Origin: Streptomyces sp. sk2.1
GTDB lineage: Bacteria; Actinomycetota; Actinomycetes; Streptomycetales; Streptomycetaceae
DNA length: 39,427 nucleotides
Reading direction: 5' to 3'
Assembly (NCBI RefSeq): GCF_008120935.1
Contig: NZ_RDBO01000077.1
Location: 1,267,543 to 1,306,969 of the forward strand
Part shown: piece after piece, positions 7,271 to 15,566 of the stretch
How the letters are laid out: each line of letters opens with the position of its first letter
How positions within the stretch are numbered: the stretch's first letter is position 1
Notes under the pieces: generated by a model
What the model saw: the letters and a program-made list of their open reading frames with translations, nothing else
Told to the model about the DNA's origin: nothing
Databases searched by the model: none
Program-made: the position numbers and the translations under genes

Positions 7271-8521
7271 ATGGAGCAGTACGAGCCCGAGCGCCTCTCC
7301 GCGGCCCAGATCGCCGCGATGCGACGCAGCCTGACCAGCGGCCGGGGCGCCCTCACCCGCCGATCGCTGATCCGCGCCTCCGGCATGGGGGCGCTGGCGA
7401 TCGGCGGGCTGGGCACACTGAGCGCCTGCGGCATCCCGCCGGCGAAGCGCTCGGAAGGCGGCGCTGCGGCGTCCGACGACCACTCGGCCCGGGAGAAGCA
7501 GATCAACTTCTCCAACTGGACCGAGTACATGGACGTCACCGAGGACGGCAAGCACCGGCCCACCCTGGAGGCGTTCACGAAGCGCACCGGCATCAGCGTC
7601 AAGTACACCGAGGACATCAACGACAACGTCGAGTTCTTCGGCAAGATAAAACCGCAGCTCGCGGCCGGCCAGGACACCGGGCGCGACATCATCTGCGTCA
7701 CCGACTGGCTGGCCGCCCGCATCGTCCGCCTCGGCTGGGCGCAGAAGCTCGACGCCTCGAACCTGCCGCACGCCTACGCCAACCTCTCGACCCAGTTCCG
7801 TTCCCCGGACTGGGACCCGGGCCGCGCCCACTCGTACCCCTGGGCGGGCATCCCGACCGTCATCGCCTACAACTCCAGGGCGACCGGCGGACGCAAGGTC
7901 GACTCGGTCACGCAGCTCCTCGACGACCCGAAGCTCAAGGGCAAGGTCTCCTTCCTCTCCGAGATGCGCGACACCATCGGCATGACCCTGCTCGACATGG
8001 GCAAGGACCCCGGCACCTTCACCGACGCGGACTACGACGCCGCGATCGGCCGGCTCCAGAAGGGCGTCGACAAGAACCAGATCCGCCGCTTCACCGGCAA
8101 CGACTACACCGCGGACCTCGACAAGGGCGACATCGCCGCCTGCGTCGCGTGGGCCGGCGACGTCATCCAGCTCCAGGCCGGGAACCCGGACATCAAGTAC
8201 GCGATCCCGGCCGCGGGGTACGTCATATCCAGCGACAACCTGATGGTCCCGGTGGAGGCCCGGCACAAGACCAACGCCGAGAAGCTCATCGACTACTACT
8301 ACGAGCCGTCGGTCGCCGCACAGCTCGCCGCCTACATCAACTTCGTCTGCCCGGTCGACGGGGTCCGCGAGGAGCTGGCGAAGATCGACCGGGCGATGGC
8401 CGACAACGTCCTGATCCTCCCGGACAAGGAGATGGCGTCCCGATCGCACGCCTTCCGCTCCCTGACCAGCAAGGAAGAGACGGCGTACGAAGAGAAGTTC
8501 GCCAAGCTCATCGGCGCCTGA
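7271..8521 (+). CDS. Polyamine ABC transporter substrate-binding lipoprotein (PotD-like)
   Basis: A 416-residue extracellular solute-binding protein of the spermidine/putrescine type. The N-terminus carries a twin-arginine signal (ALTRRSLIRASG, Arg30-Arg31) followed by a hydrophobic stretch and lipobox LSACG with Cys53, so it is probably Tat-exported and lipid-anchored. The mature domain opens with INFSNWTEYM, the typical first strand of PotD/PotF proteins, and continues with the two-lobe SBP pattern. The AAGGG of GAAAGGG lies a little far upstream of the ATG. It sits between the aldehyde dehydrogenase and the transporter ATPase, 53 bases before the latter. Ligand choice among putrescine, spermidine and related amines cannot be read from motifs. 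Confidence 0.9.
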   Translation: MEQYEPERLSAAQIAAMRRSLTSGRGALTRRSLIRASGMGALAIGGLGTLSACGIPPAKRSEGGAAASDDHSAREKQINFSNWTEYMDVTEDGKHRPTLEAFTKRTGISVKYTEDINDNVEFFGKIKPQLAAGQDTGRDIICVTDWLAARIVRLGWAQKLDASNLPHAYANLSTQFRSPDWDPGRAHSYPWAGIPTVIAYNSRATGGRKVDSVTQLLDDPKLKGKVSFLSEMRDTIGMTLLDMGKDPGTFTDADYDAAIGRLQKGVDKNQIRRFTGNDYTADLDKGDIAACVAWAGDVIQLQAGNPDIKYAIPAAGYVISSDNLMVPVEARHKTNAEKLIDYYYEPSVAAQLAAYINFVCPVDGVREELAKIDRAMADNVLILPDKEMASRSHAFRSLTSKEETAYEEKFAKLIGA

Positions 8522-8574
8522 CCCCGCGCCCCTTTCTCCCCGATCTCCCTCCGACACCACCGGGACCGCGATCC

Positions 8575-9723
8575 ATGACACAGCAGCAGACCGGCGGCGA
8601 CGTCCGCCTCACCGGGATCAGCAAGACGTACGGCTCCTTCATCGCCGTCGAACCCCTCGACCTGACCGTCCCGCAGGGCACCTTCTTCGCACTGCTCGGC
8701 GCGTCCGGCTGCGGCAAGACCACCACCCTGCGGATGATCGCGGGCCTGGAGGAGGCGACCACCGGCACCATCTCGCTCGGCGACCGGGACATCACCGATC
8801 TGCCCCCCTACAAGCGGCCCGTCAACACGGTCTTCCAGAGCTACGCGCTCTTCCCGCACCTCGACATCGCCGAGAACGTCGCCTTCGGTCTGCGCCGGCG
8901 CGGCATCAAGTCGGTGAAGAAGCAGGTCGACGAGATGCTGGACCTCGTCCAGCTCGGCGACTTCGCCAAGCGCAAGCCGCACCAGCTCTCCGGCGGCCAG
9001 CAGCAGCGCGTCGCCGTCGCCCGCGCCCTGATCAACCACCCGCAGGTGCTCCTGCTCGACGAACCGCTCGGTGCCCTCGACCTCAAGCTGCGCCGCCAGA
9101 TGCAGCTGGAGCTCAAGCGCATCCAGACCGAGGTCGGCATCACCTTCATCCACGTCACCCACGACCAGGAGGAGGCCATGACCATGGCCGACACCGTCGC
9201 GGTGATGAACGCGGGCCGGGTCGAGCAGCTCGGCGCCCCCGCCGACCTGTACGAGAACCCGCGGACGACCTTCGTCGCCAACTTCCTGGGCACCTCCAAC
9301 CTCATCCAGGCCGAGGTCGTCTCCACGGGCACCGACATCGTCGTGTCCGCGGGAGGCGGGAAGCTGCGGCTGCCCACCGACCGGTGCACGGCCCGGGCCA
9401 CCGAGGGCGGCAAGCTGCTGCTCGGCGTGCGCCCCGAGAAGATCTCCCTCGCACCCGCCGACGACACGGACACGATCGCCGAGGGCCGCAACCGGGTCAC
9501 CGGCCGGATCGTCGACTCCAGCTTCATCGGGGTCTCCACGCAGTACGTGGTGGAGAGCCCGGCCGGCAAGGAGCTCCAGGTGTACGAGCAGAACATCGAC
9601 CGGCGCGCGGGACTCACCCCCGGCACCGAGGTCGTCCTGCACTGGAACCCGGCGCACACCTTCGGTCTGGACGCCTCCCAGGACATCGACGCCGGTGTGG
9701 AGACGGTGGAGGACGCGGCGTGA
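8575..9723 (+). CDS. Polyamine ABC transporter ATP-binding protein (PotA-like)
   Basis: A 382-residue importer ATPase. Walker A is GASGCGKTT (42-50), the Q-loop lies in VFQSYALFPH, the signature LSGGQQQR is at 138-145, Walker B ends at Asp162-Glu163 in LLLDEPLGALD, and the switch His is in HVTHDQEEA. After the nucleotide-binding domain a TOBE-type C-terminal domain begins near residue 240 (FLGTSNLIQAEV) and continues to the end, as in PotA. ATP hydrolysis by its dimer drives the PotB-PotC pore. The ATG at 8575 fits the family N-terminus; no strong Shine-Dalgarno is seen. Its TGA overlaps the GTG start of the next gene by four bases, indicating coupled translation. Confidence 0.93.
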   Translation: MTQQQTGGDVRLTGISKTYGSFIAVEPLDLTVPQGTFFALLGASGCGKTTTLRMIAGLEEATTGTISLGDRDITDLPPYKRPVNTVFQSYALFPHLDIAENVAFGLRRRGIKSVKKQVDEMLDLVQLGDFAKRKPHQLSGGQQQRVAVARALINHPQVLLLDEPLGALDLKLRRQMQLELKRIQTEVGITFIHVTHDQEEAMTMADTVAVMNAGRVEQLGAPADLYENPRTTFVANFLGTSNLIQAEVVSTGTDIVVSAGGGKLRLPTDRCTARATEGGKLLLGVRPEKISLAPADDTDTIAEGRNRVTGRIVDSSFIGVSTQYVVESPAGKELQVYEQNIDRRAGLTPGTEVVLHWNPAHTFGLDASQDIDAGVETVEDAA

Positions 9724-10646
9724 CCGTCACCAAGGAGGCGCCACCGGCGCCCGTCACCGAACTGAAGATCCGCAAGCCCGCCACCCGCAAGCGCCTCGTC
9801 CCCTACTGGCTGCTGCTCCCCGGCATCCTGTGGCTGCTCGTCTTCTTCGCACTGCCGCTCGTCTACCAGGCGTCGACCTCCGTGCAGACCGGCTCCCTGG
9901 AGAAGGGCTTCGAGGTCACCTGGCACTTCGCGACGTACTGGGACGCGCTGCAGGACTACTACCCGCAGTTCATCCGGTCCCTGCTGTACGCGGGCACCGC
10001 CACGATCCTGTGCCTGCTGCTCGGCTACCCGCTCGCCTACCTCATCGCGTTCAAGGCCGGCCGCTGGCGCAACGTCGTCCTGGTCCTGGTCATCGCGCCG
10101 TTCTTCACCAGCTTCCTGATCCGCACCCTCGCCTGGAAGACGATCCTCGCGGACGGCGGCACGGTCGTCGAGGTGCTCAACACCCTGCACGTCCTGGACG
10201 TCACCAGCTGGCTCGGCTGGACCGAGTCCAACCGGGTGCTGGCCACCCCGCTCGCCGTGGTCTGCGGCCTCACGTACAACTTCCTGCCTTTCATGATCCT
10301 GCCGCTCTACACCTCGCTGGAGCGGATCGACGGCAGGCTGCACGAGGCGGCCGGTGACCTGTACGCCACCCCCGCCACCACCTTCCGCAAGGTGACCCTC
10401 CCGCTCTCCATGCCGGGTGTCGTCTCCGGGACGCTGCTCACCTTCATCCCGGCCAGTGGCGACTACGTCAACGCCGAACTGCTCGGCTCCACCGACACCA
10501 AGATGGTCGGCAGCGTCATCCAGACACAGTTCCTGCGGGTCCTGGACTACCCGACGGCCGCCGCGCTCTCCTTCATCCTCATGGCGGTCGTCCTGCTCAT
10601 GGTCACCTTCTACATCCGCCGCTCCGGGACGGAGGACCTGGTCTGA
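9720..10646 (+). CDS. Polyamine ABC transporter permease (PotB-like)
   Basis: A 308-residue inner-membrane permease of the BPD-transport family. After a charged N-terminus come about six membrane segments, starting with YWLLLPGILWLLVFFALPLVY. The cytoplasmic coupling loop carries the EAA motif (HEAAGDLYATPATTFRKVTLP), which docks on the ATPase. The GTG start overlaps the ATPase stop by four bases (GTGA) and has GGAGG seven bases upstream. The next permease gene starts one base inside its stop (TGATG). Fusion of transport partners by overlap is typical of the potABCD order, here with the binding protein first. Confidence 0.92.
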   Translation: MTVTKEAPPAPVTELKIRKPATRKRLVPYWLLLPGILWLLVFFALPLVYQASTSVQTGSLEKGFEVTWHFATYWDALQDYYPQFIRSLLYAGTATILCLLLGYPLAYLIAFKAGRWRNVVLVLVIAPFFTSFLIRTLAWKTILADGGTVVEVLNTLHVLDVTSWLGWTESNRVLATPLAVVCGLTYNFLPFMILPLYTSLERIDGRLHEAAGDLYATPATTFRKVTLPLSMPGVVSGTLLTFIPASGDYVNAELLGSTDTKMVGSVIQTQFLRVLDYPTAAALSFILMAVVLLMVTFYIRRSGTEDLV

Positions 10647-11446
10647 TGCCCGTACTGCGCTGGATTCGCCGCAACCTGGTCGTCCTCGTGGGTCTGCTGA
10701 CCCTCGCGTACATGATCCTGCCGAACATCGTCGTCATGGTGTTCTCGTTCAACAAGCCGAAGGGGCGCTTCAACTACTCCTGGCAGCACTTCTCCCTGGA
10801 CGCCTGGAAGGACCCCTGCGGCGTCGCCGACATGTGCGGCTCGCTCTCGCTGTCCCTCCAGATCGCCTTCTGGGCCACCGTCGGCGCGACCGCGCTCGGC
10901 ACGATGATCGCCTTCGCGCTGGTCCGCTACCGCTTCCGGGCGCGCGGCGCGATCAACTCGCTGATCTTCCTGCCGATGGCGATGCCCGAGGTGGTCATGG
11001 CCGCCTCGCTGCTCACCCTCTTCCTCAACATGGGCGCGCAGCTGGGCTTCTGGACGATCCTCATCGCGCACATCATGTTCTGCCTGAGCTTCGTCGTGAC
11101 GGCCGTCAAGGCGCGCGTGATGTCCATGGACCCGCGGCTGGAGGAGGCCGCCCGCGACCTGTACGCCGGACCCGTGCAGACCTTCCTGCGGGTGACGCTG
11201 CCGATCGCAGCCCCCGGGATCGCCGCGGGAGCGCTGCTCGCCTTCGCGCTCTCCTTCGACGACTTCATCATCACCAACTTCAACGCGGGCTCCACCGTGA
11301 CCTTCCCCATGTTCGTCTGGGGATCGGCACAGCGGGGCACACCTGTACAGATCAACGTCATCGGAACGGCGATGTTCGTCATCGCCGTGGCGGTGGTCGT
11401 CGTCGGCCAGCTGATCGCGAACCGGCGCAAGAAAAGCACACGATAG
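10646..11446 (+). CDS. Polyamine ABC transporter permease (PotC-like)
   Basis: A 266-residue second permease subunit with about six membrane segments. The first is NLVVLVGLLTLAYMILPNIV and the last VIGTAMFVIAVAVVVVGQLI. The EAA loop is EEAARDLYAGPVQTFLRVTLP and the conserved FDDFIITNF follows. The first outside loop contains two cysteines five residues apart (DPCGVADMCGS), not a usual feature of PotC, which might form a disulphide or contact the binding protein. The ATG shares one base with the PotB stop. A 24-base gap separates its stop from the amine oxidase gene, so all six genes are probably one transcript. Confidence 0.92.
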   Translation: MPVLRWIRRNLVVLVGLLTLAYMILPNIVVMVFSFNKPKGRFNYSWQHFSLDAWKDPCGVADMCGSLSLSLQIAFWATVGATALGTMIAFALVRYRFRARGAINSLIFLPMAMPEVVMAASLLTLFLNMGAQLGFWTILIAHIMFCLSFVVTAVKARVMSMDPRLEEAARDLYAGPVQTFLRVTLPIAAPGIAAGALLAFALSFDDFIITNFNAGSTVTFPMFVWGSAQRGTPVQINVIGTAMFVIAVAVVVVGQLIANRRKKSTR

Positions 11447-11470
11447 AAAGTCCTGAAGGAGTTGGAAACC

Positions 11471-12886
11471 ATGGCCCCAGTTGCCATGCGTACCGCTGCA
11501 CAATCACTCTCCGACGCACAACCGGTGTCGTTCTGGCTGGACGACCCCGAAAAGCCCGCGGCGCTGCCGGCGCTCACCGGTGACGAGCGCTGCGACCTGC
11601 TCGTCATCGGCGGCGGCTACAGCGGACTGTGGACCGCGCTGCTCGCCAAGGAGCGCGACCCGGAACGGGACGTCGTACTGATCGAGGGGCACGAGGTGGG
11701 CTGGGCCGCCTCGGGCCGCAACGGCGGATTCTGCGCCGCCTCCCTCACCCACGGCCTGCCCAACGGACTGGACCGCTGGCCGGACGAGATCAAGAAGCTG
11801 GAGGAGCTCGGCGAGCACAACCTCGACGCCATCGAGGCCGCCGTCGCCCGCTACTCCATCGACTGCGAGTTCGAGCGCACCGGCGAGATCGACGTCGCCA
11901 CCGAGCCCCACCAGCTCGAAGAGCTCCGGGAATGGCACCAGGAGACCGAGAAGCTCGGCTTCACCGGTACGGAGTTCCTGGACCGGGACGCGCTGCGCGC
12001 CGAGGTCGACTCGCCGACCTTCCTGGGCGGGCTCTGGGACCGGCGGGGTGTCGCCATGCTGCACCCCGCCAAACTGGCCTGGGGCCTGAAGCGGGCCTGC
12101 CTCGGCCTGGGGGTGCGGATCTACGAACACACCCGGGGCCTCGAACTGGCCGGGACCACCGCCGGAATGGCCGTCCGCACGCCCTACGGAAGGATCTTCG
12201 CGCACCGGGTGGCGCTCGGCACGAACATCTTCCCGTCGCTGGTCAAGCGGGTGCGCCCGTACACCGTGCCGGTCTACGACTACGCGCTGATGACCGAACC
12301 GCTCACCGCGGACCAGCTGGCCTCCATCGGCTGGCGGAACCGGCAGGGGCTGGGCGACAGCGCCAACCAGTTCCACTACTTCCGGCTGTCGGCCGACAAC
12401 CGGATCCTGTGGGGCGGCTACGACGCGATCTACCCGTACGGCGGCCGGCTGAACGCCGATCTCGACCAGCGCCCGGAGACCTTCCTCAAGCTCGCGGGCC
12501 AGTTCTTCGAGTGCTTCCCGCAGCTGGAGGGCGTCCGCTTCAGCCACGCCTGGGGCGGGGCGATCGACACCTGCTCCCGCTTCTCCGCGTTCTTCGGCAC
12601 GGCCTACCGCGGCCGGGTCGCCTACGCCGCCGGATACACCGGGCTCGGCGTCGGCGCCACCCGGTTCGGGGCCGACGTGATGCTCGACCTGCTGGCGGGC
12701 GAGCGGACCGAGCGGACCGGGCTGGAGATGGTCCGCAGCAAGCCGATGCCGTTCCCGCCGGAGCCCTTCGCCTGGACCGGGATCGAGCTCACCAAGCGGT
12801 CCCTGGCCAGGGCCGACCGCAACGGCGGGCACCGCAACCTCTGGCTGCGGACGATGGACCGGCTCGGACTCGGCTTCGACAGCTGA
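11471..12886 (+). CDS. FAD-dependent amine oxidase, PuuB/DadA-like
   Basis: A 471-residue flavoprotein of the DAO family. The N-terminal Rossmann motif LLVIGGGYSGLWTALLAKE (Gly47-Gly52) binds FAD, EVGWAASGRNGGF is the second family signature shared with gamma-glutamylputrescine oxidase and similar enzymes, and the C-terminal GYTGLGVGATRFGAD closes the FAD site. The likely reaction is oxidative deamination of an amine such as (gamma-glutamyl)putrescine to the aldehyde, with hydrogen peroxide as product, feeding the aldehyde dehydrogenase at 5715. ATG 11471 is chosen because AAGGAG lies nine bases upstream; a TTG at 11462 is in frame but overlaps the ribosome site. No gamma-glutamylputrescine synthetase is seen in the window, so whether the substrate is glutamylated is open. 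Confidence 0.85.
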   Translation: MAPVAMRTAAQSLSDAQPVSFWLDDPEKPAALPALTGDERCDLLVIGGGYSGLWTALLAKERDPERDVVLIEGHEVGWAASGRNGGFCAASLTHGLPNGLDRWPDEIKKLEELGEHNLDAIEAAVARYSIDCEFERTGEIDVATEPHQLEELREWHQETEKLGFTGTEFLDRDALRAEVDSPTFLGGLWDRRGVAMLHPAKLAWGLKRACLGLGVRIYEHTRGLELAGTTAGMAVRTPYGRIFAHRVALGTNIFPSLVKRVRPYTVPVYDYALMTEPLTADQLASIGWRNRQGLGDSANQFHYFRLSADNRILWGGYDAIYPYGGRLNADLDQRPETFLKLAGQFFECFPQLEGVRFSHAWGGAIDTCSRFSAFFGTAYRGRVAYAAGYTGLGVGATRFGADVMLDLLAGERTERTGLEMVRSKPMPFPPEPFAWTGIELTKRSLARADRNGGHRNLWLRTMDRLGLGFDS

Positions 12887-12920
12887 GACTCCGCCCGGCG
12901 GCCGCCGGGCCGCCGGGACA

Positions 12921-12954
12921 CCGGGCCGGTCACCCCTCGGGGTGACCGGCCCGG
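12921..12954 (+). terminator. 16-bp stem terminator ending the polyamine operon
   Basis: Perfect 16-bp inverted repeat (CCGGGCCGGTCACCCC and complement) with two bases between the arms, 35 bases after the amine oxidase stop. It is followed by TTCCGTTCC. It closes the six-gene operon that starts at 5715. Confidence 0.85.
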
Positions 12955-13069
12955 TTCCGTTCCGACCGATCGTCCGAACCCGCGTAATGGACCGGGGCGA
13001 CCCCTGTCTCCCGTGTGGACGCGTCGGCCACCCACGGCCGGCGCGCGGTACACGGAACGGAGACCGGTC

Positions 13070-13531
13070 ATGACTGGCGCGGGGGCCGAAGCAGCAGTCG
13101 AGTGGCTCGTGTCGGTGGCGCCCGACCCCGATGCCTGCCGTCGGGAATGGGAGCGCGACCCGCGGGGGATCGCGCTCCTTCCCGCCGGCCGGCGCTGGGA
13201 CGCGCTGATCCTTCCCGGGGAGCTGGGCCGTCCCGCTCTCGACGTGCTCACCCGGCTCATCGACGGGCCGGGTCCCGTCCTCGCCGACTCCGGCGGGGCC
13301 CGCATCGTTTTCCTCGTGCCGCCGGGCACCGTCGCCCGCTGGGTCGGCACCGGCGTGCGGGGCGCGGGCCGGGGGAGCTGGATCGCCGTGCCCCGCCCCG
13401 GGCGGACGGCGGCGGGCGGGGTGCGCTGGCTGATCCCGCCGGACGGCAGGGGCACCCTCACCGACATGACGCTCCTGGAACTCGCGATGCACGAGGCGGC
13501 GGCCCGGCGGGCCGGGAACGAAAGGGGCTGA
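13070..13531 (+). CDS. Streptomyces conserved protein, function unknown
   Basis: A 153-residue protein I do not firmly recognise. It begins with VEWLVSVAPDPDACRREWER, has a central GRRWDALILPG and GARIVFLVPPGT, then GSWIAVPRPGR and a short C-terminal helix. This order (a WD..LP strand, a loop, F-L-V-P-P-G, then G-S-W) resembles the small Streptomyces proteins that look like the N-terminal fold of bifunctional DNA primase/polymerases, but no catalytic acidic pair is evident, so no activity is proposed. No signal peptide or membrane segment is present. The ATG at 13070 has GGAG eight bases upstream and is preferred to the in-frame GTG at 13013. It stands alone between a terminator and the chitinase promoter. 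Confidence 0.65.
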   Translation: MTGAGAEAAVEWLVSVAPDPDACRREWERDPRGIALLPAGRRWDALILPGELGRPALDVLTRLIDGPGPVLADSGGARIVFLVPPGTVARWVGTGVRGAGRGSWIAVPRPGRTAAGGVRWLIPPDGRGTLTDMTLLELAMHEAAARRAGNERG

Positions 13532-13622
13532 CGGAGCCGCGAAGAAGGGGCGAGGACGAGGGGAGGGGACAGGAGCCGGGAAACGGGACATGTCGGCGGC
13601 GGGTGCGACGGGGTACTGCCAG

Positions 13623-13660
13623 AGGTCTTGACAACCTGATTGGTCTGGACCATGTTGTGC
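13623..13660 (+). promoter_or_regulatory. Chitinase promoter with DasR-type boxes
   Basis: TGGTCTGGACCA at 13641-13652 differs by one base from the palindromic DasR box TGGTCTAGACCA known from Streptomyces chitin and N-acetylglucosamine genes. A weaker copy, AGGTCTTGACAA, lies 18 bases upstream at 13623-13634; together they match the paired 12-bp direct repeats described over Streptomyces chitinase promoters. The weak copy contains TTGACA (13628-13633), a consensus -35, and a poor -10 CATGTT follows after 17 bases, so the strong box fills the spacer. Binding would block RNA polymerase until glucosamine-phosphate accumulates. Binding itself is inferred. Confidence 0.75.
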
Positions 13661-13696
13661 CCGCCGCACTCAATTCCCCCATGCACGGAGGCCGTT

Positions 13697-15523
13697 GTGG
13701 AACGCACGGGACCACCCGCCCGATTTACCGGACTTGTGGCCGCCTTCTCGGCGGCGCTGCTCGCCGCGGGCGGACTGACCGCCCTCGCCCCGTCCGCCGC
13801 CGCCGCCGACGTCGACCTGGCGCGCAACGGCGGCTTCGAGTCCGGCCTGGATGGCTGGAGCTGCACCGGCGGCAGCGGAGCCGCCGTCAGCACCCCCGCC
13901 CATAGCGGCACCTCGGCGCTGAAGGCGACCCCGGCCGGCGGCGACAACGCCAAGTGCTCCCAGGTGGTGAACGTCCAGCCGGACTCCACGTACACGCTGA
14001 GCAGCTGGGTGCAGGGCTCGTACGTCTACCTCGGCGCGTCCGGCACCGGCACCACCGACGTCTCCACCTGGGCCCAGTCGTCCGCCGACTGGAAGCAGCT
14101 CACCACCACCTTCAAGACCGGGCCGTCCACCACCTCGGTCACCGTCTACACCCACGGCTGGTTCGGCACCCCGGCCTACTACGCCGACGACCTCACCCTC
14201 GTCGGCCCCGGCGGCGCCCCCGTCGAACTGCCCGCCGCCCCCACCGGGCTGAAGGCCGGCACGGTCACCGCGTCCTCGGTCGACCTGTCCTGGACCGGTT
14301 CCACCGGGGCCACCGGCTACAACGTCTACCGGGGCGACACCAAGGTCCTCTCCGCCACCGGCACCTCCGCCACGGTCACCGGCCTGACCGCCTCGACCGC
14401 GTACAGCTTCCGGGTCGCCGCGACCAACTCCGCGGGCGAGTCCGCCAAGTCCGCCGCCGTGTCCGCCACCACCACGGCGGGCGGCGGGGGCGGGGACGGC
14501 GGCAAACTGCCCGCCCACGCGCTCGTCGGCTATCTGCACGCCAGCTTCGCCAACGGCTCCGGCTACACGCGCATGGCGGACGTGCCCGACTCCTGGGACG
14601 TCATCGACCTGGCCTTCGGCGAGCCCACCTCGGTCACCTCCGGCGACATCCGCTTCTCGCTCTGCCCGGTCACCGAGTGCCCGAACGTCGAGTCCGTCGC
14701 CGAGTTCAAGGCCGCCATCAAGGCCAAGCAGGCCGCGGGCAAGAAGGTCCTGATCTCCATCGGCGGCCAGAACGGCCAGGTGCAGCTCACCACCGCCGCC
14801 GCCCGGGACACCTTCGTCTCCTCCGTCAGCAAGATCATCGACGAGTACGGCCTGGACGGCCTCGACATCGACTTCGAGGGGCACTCGCTCTCGCTGAACA
14901 CCGGCGACACCGACTTCCGGAACCCCACGACCCCGGTCGTCGTCAACCTGATCTCCGCGGTGAAGACCCTCAAGGCCAAGTACGGCGAGAAGTTCGTCCT
15001 CACCATGGCGCCCGAGACCTTCTTCGTGCAGCTCGGCTACCAGTACTACGGCTCGGGCCCCTGGGGCGGCCAGGACCCCCGGGCCGGCGCCTACCTGCCG
15101 GTCATCCACGCCCTGCGCGACGACCTGACCCTGCTGCACGTCCAGGACTACAACTCGGGCTCCATCATGGGCCTGGACAACCAGTACCACTCGATGGGCG
15201 GCGCGGACTTCCACATCGCCATGACCGACATGCTGCTCACCGGATTCCCGGTGGCCGGCGACCAGACCAAGGTCTTCCCCGCGCTGCGGCCCGACCAGGT
15301 CGCCATCGGCCTGCCGGCCTCCACCCAGGCGGGCAACGGCCACACCTCGCCCGCCGAGGTCACCAAGGCGCTGAACTGCCTGACCAAGAAGACCGACTGC
15401 GGCTCGTACACCACCCACGGCACCTGGCCCCAGTTGCGCGGGCTGATGTCGTGGTCGATCAACTGGGACCGCTTCAACAACGGGGAGTTCTCGAAGAACT
15501 TCGACGCCTACTTCGGCAACTGA
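13697..15523 (+). CDS. Secreted GH18 chitinase with CBM and fibronectin III domains
   Basis: A 608-residue exported chitinase. Residues 1-37 form a Sec signal peptide ending in an alanine run. Residues ~38-170 are a beta-rich carbohydrate-binding module (starting LARNGGFESGLDGWS), ~178-260 a fibronectin type III domain (APTGLKAGTVTASSVDLSW), followed by a Gly-rich linker, and ~272-608 the GH18 catalytic barrel. The catalytic motif is DGLDIDFEG with Asp387, Asp390, Asp392 and acid Glu394; SIGG marks the third strand. The layout matches Streptomyces ChiC/D-type enzymes that degrade chitin to chitobiose. The GTG start has GGAGG five bases upstream. Regulation is probably by DasR at the preceding boxes. 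It ends at a hairpin shared with the next gene. Confidence 0.93.
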   Translation: MERTGPPARFTGLVAAFSAALLAAGGLTALAPSAAAADVDLARNGGFESGLDGWSCTGGSGAAVSTPAHSGTSALKATPAGGDNAKCSQVVNVQPDSTYTLSSWVQGSYVYLGASGTGTTDVSTWAQSSADWKQLTTTFKTGPSTTSVTVYTHGWFGTPAYYADDLTLVGPGGAPVELPAAPTGLKAGTVTASSVDLSWTGSTGATGYNVYRGDTKVLSATGTSATVTGLTASTAYSFRVAATNSAGESAKSAAVSATTTAGGGGGDGGKLPAHALVGYLHASFANGSGYTRMADVPDSWDVIDLAFGEPTSVTSGDIRFSLCPVTECPNVESVAEFKAAIKAKQAAGKKVLISIGGQNGQVQLTTAAARDTFVSSVSKIIDEYGLDGLDIDFEGHSLSLNTGDTDFRNPTTPVVVNLISAVKTLKAKYGEKFVLTMAPETFFVQLGYQYYGSGPWGGQDPRAGAYLPVIHALRDDLTLLHVQDYNSGSIMGLDNQYHSMGGADFHIAMTDMLLTGFPVAGDQTKVFPALRPDQVAIGLPASTQAGNGHTSPAEVTKALNCLTKKTDCGSYTTHGTWPQLRGLMSWSINWDRFNNGEFSKNFDAYFGN

Positions 15524-15531
15524 CGCCCGCT

Positions 15532-15566
15532 CCGGAGGCCCGGGCCGCTCAGGCCCGGGCCTCCGG
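15532..15566. terminator. 15-bp stem bidirectional terminator
   Basis: Perfect 15-bp stem (CCGGAGGCCCGGGCC and complement) with a five-base loop, eight bases after the chitinase stop. The right arm lies inside the 3' end of the convergent PAP2 gene, and its stop codon forms part of the loop, so one hairpin can serve both strands. Confidence 0.8.

Noticed and set aside
6727..9723. A 998-codon open frame reading through the dehydrogenase and PotD genes into PotA
   Set aside because: Only its last 382 codons (from 8575) form a recognisable protein. The first part is out of frame with two well-supported genes.
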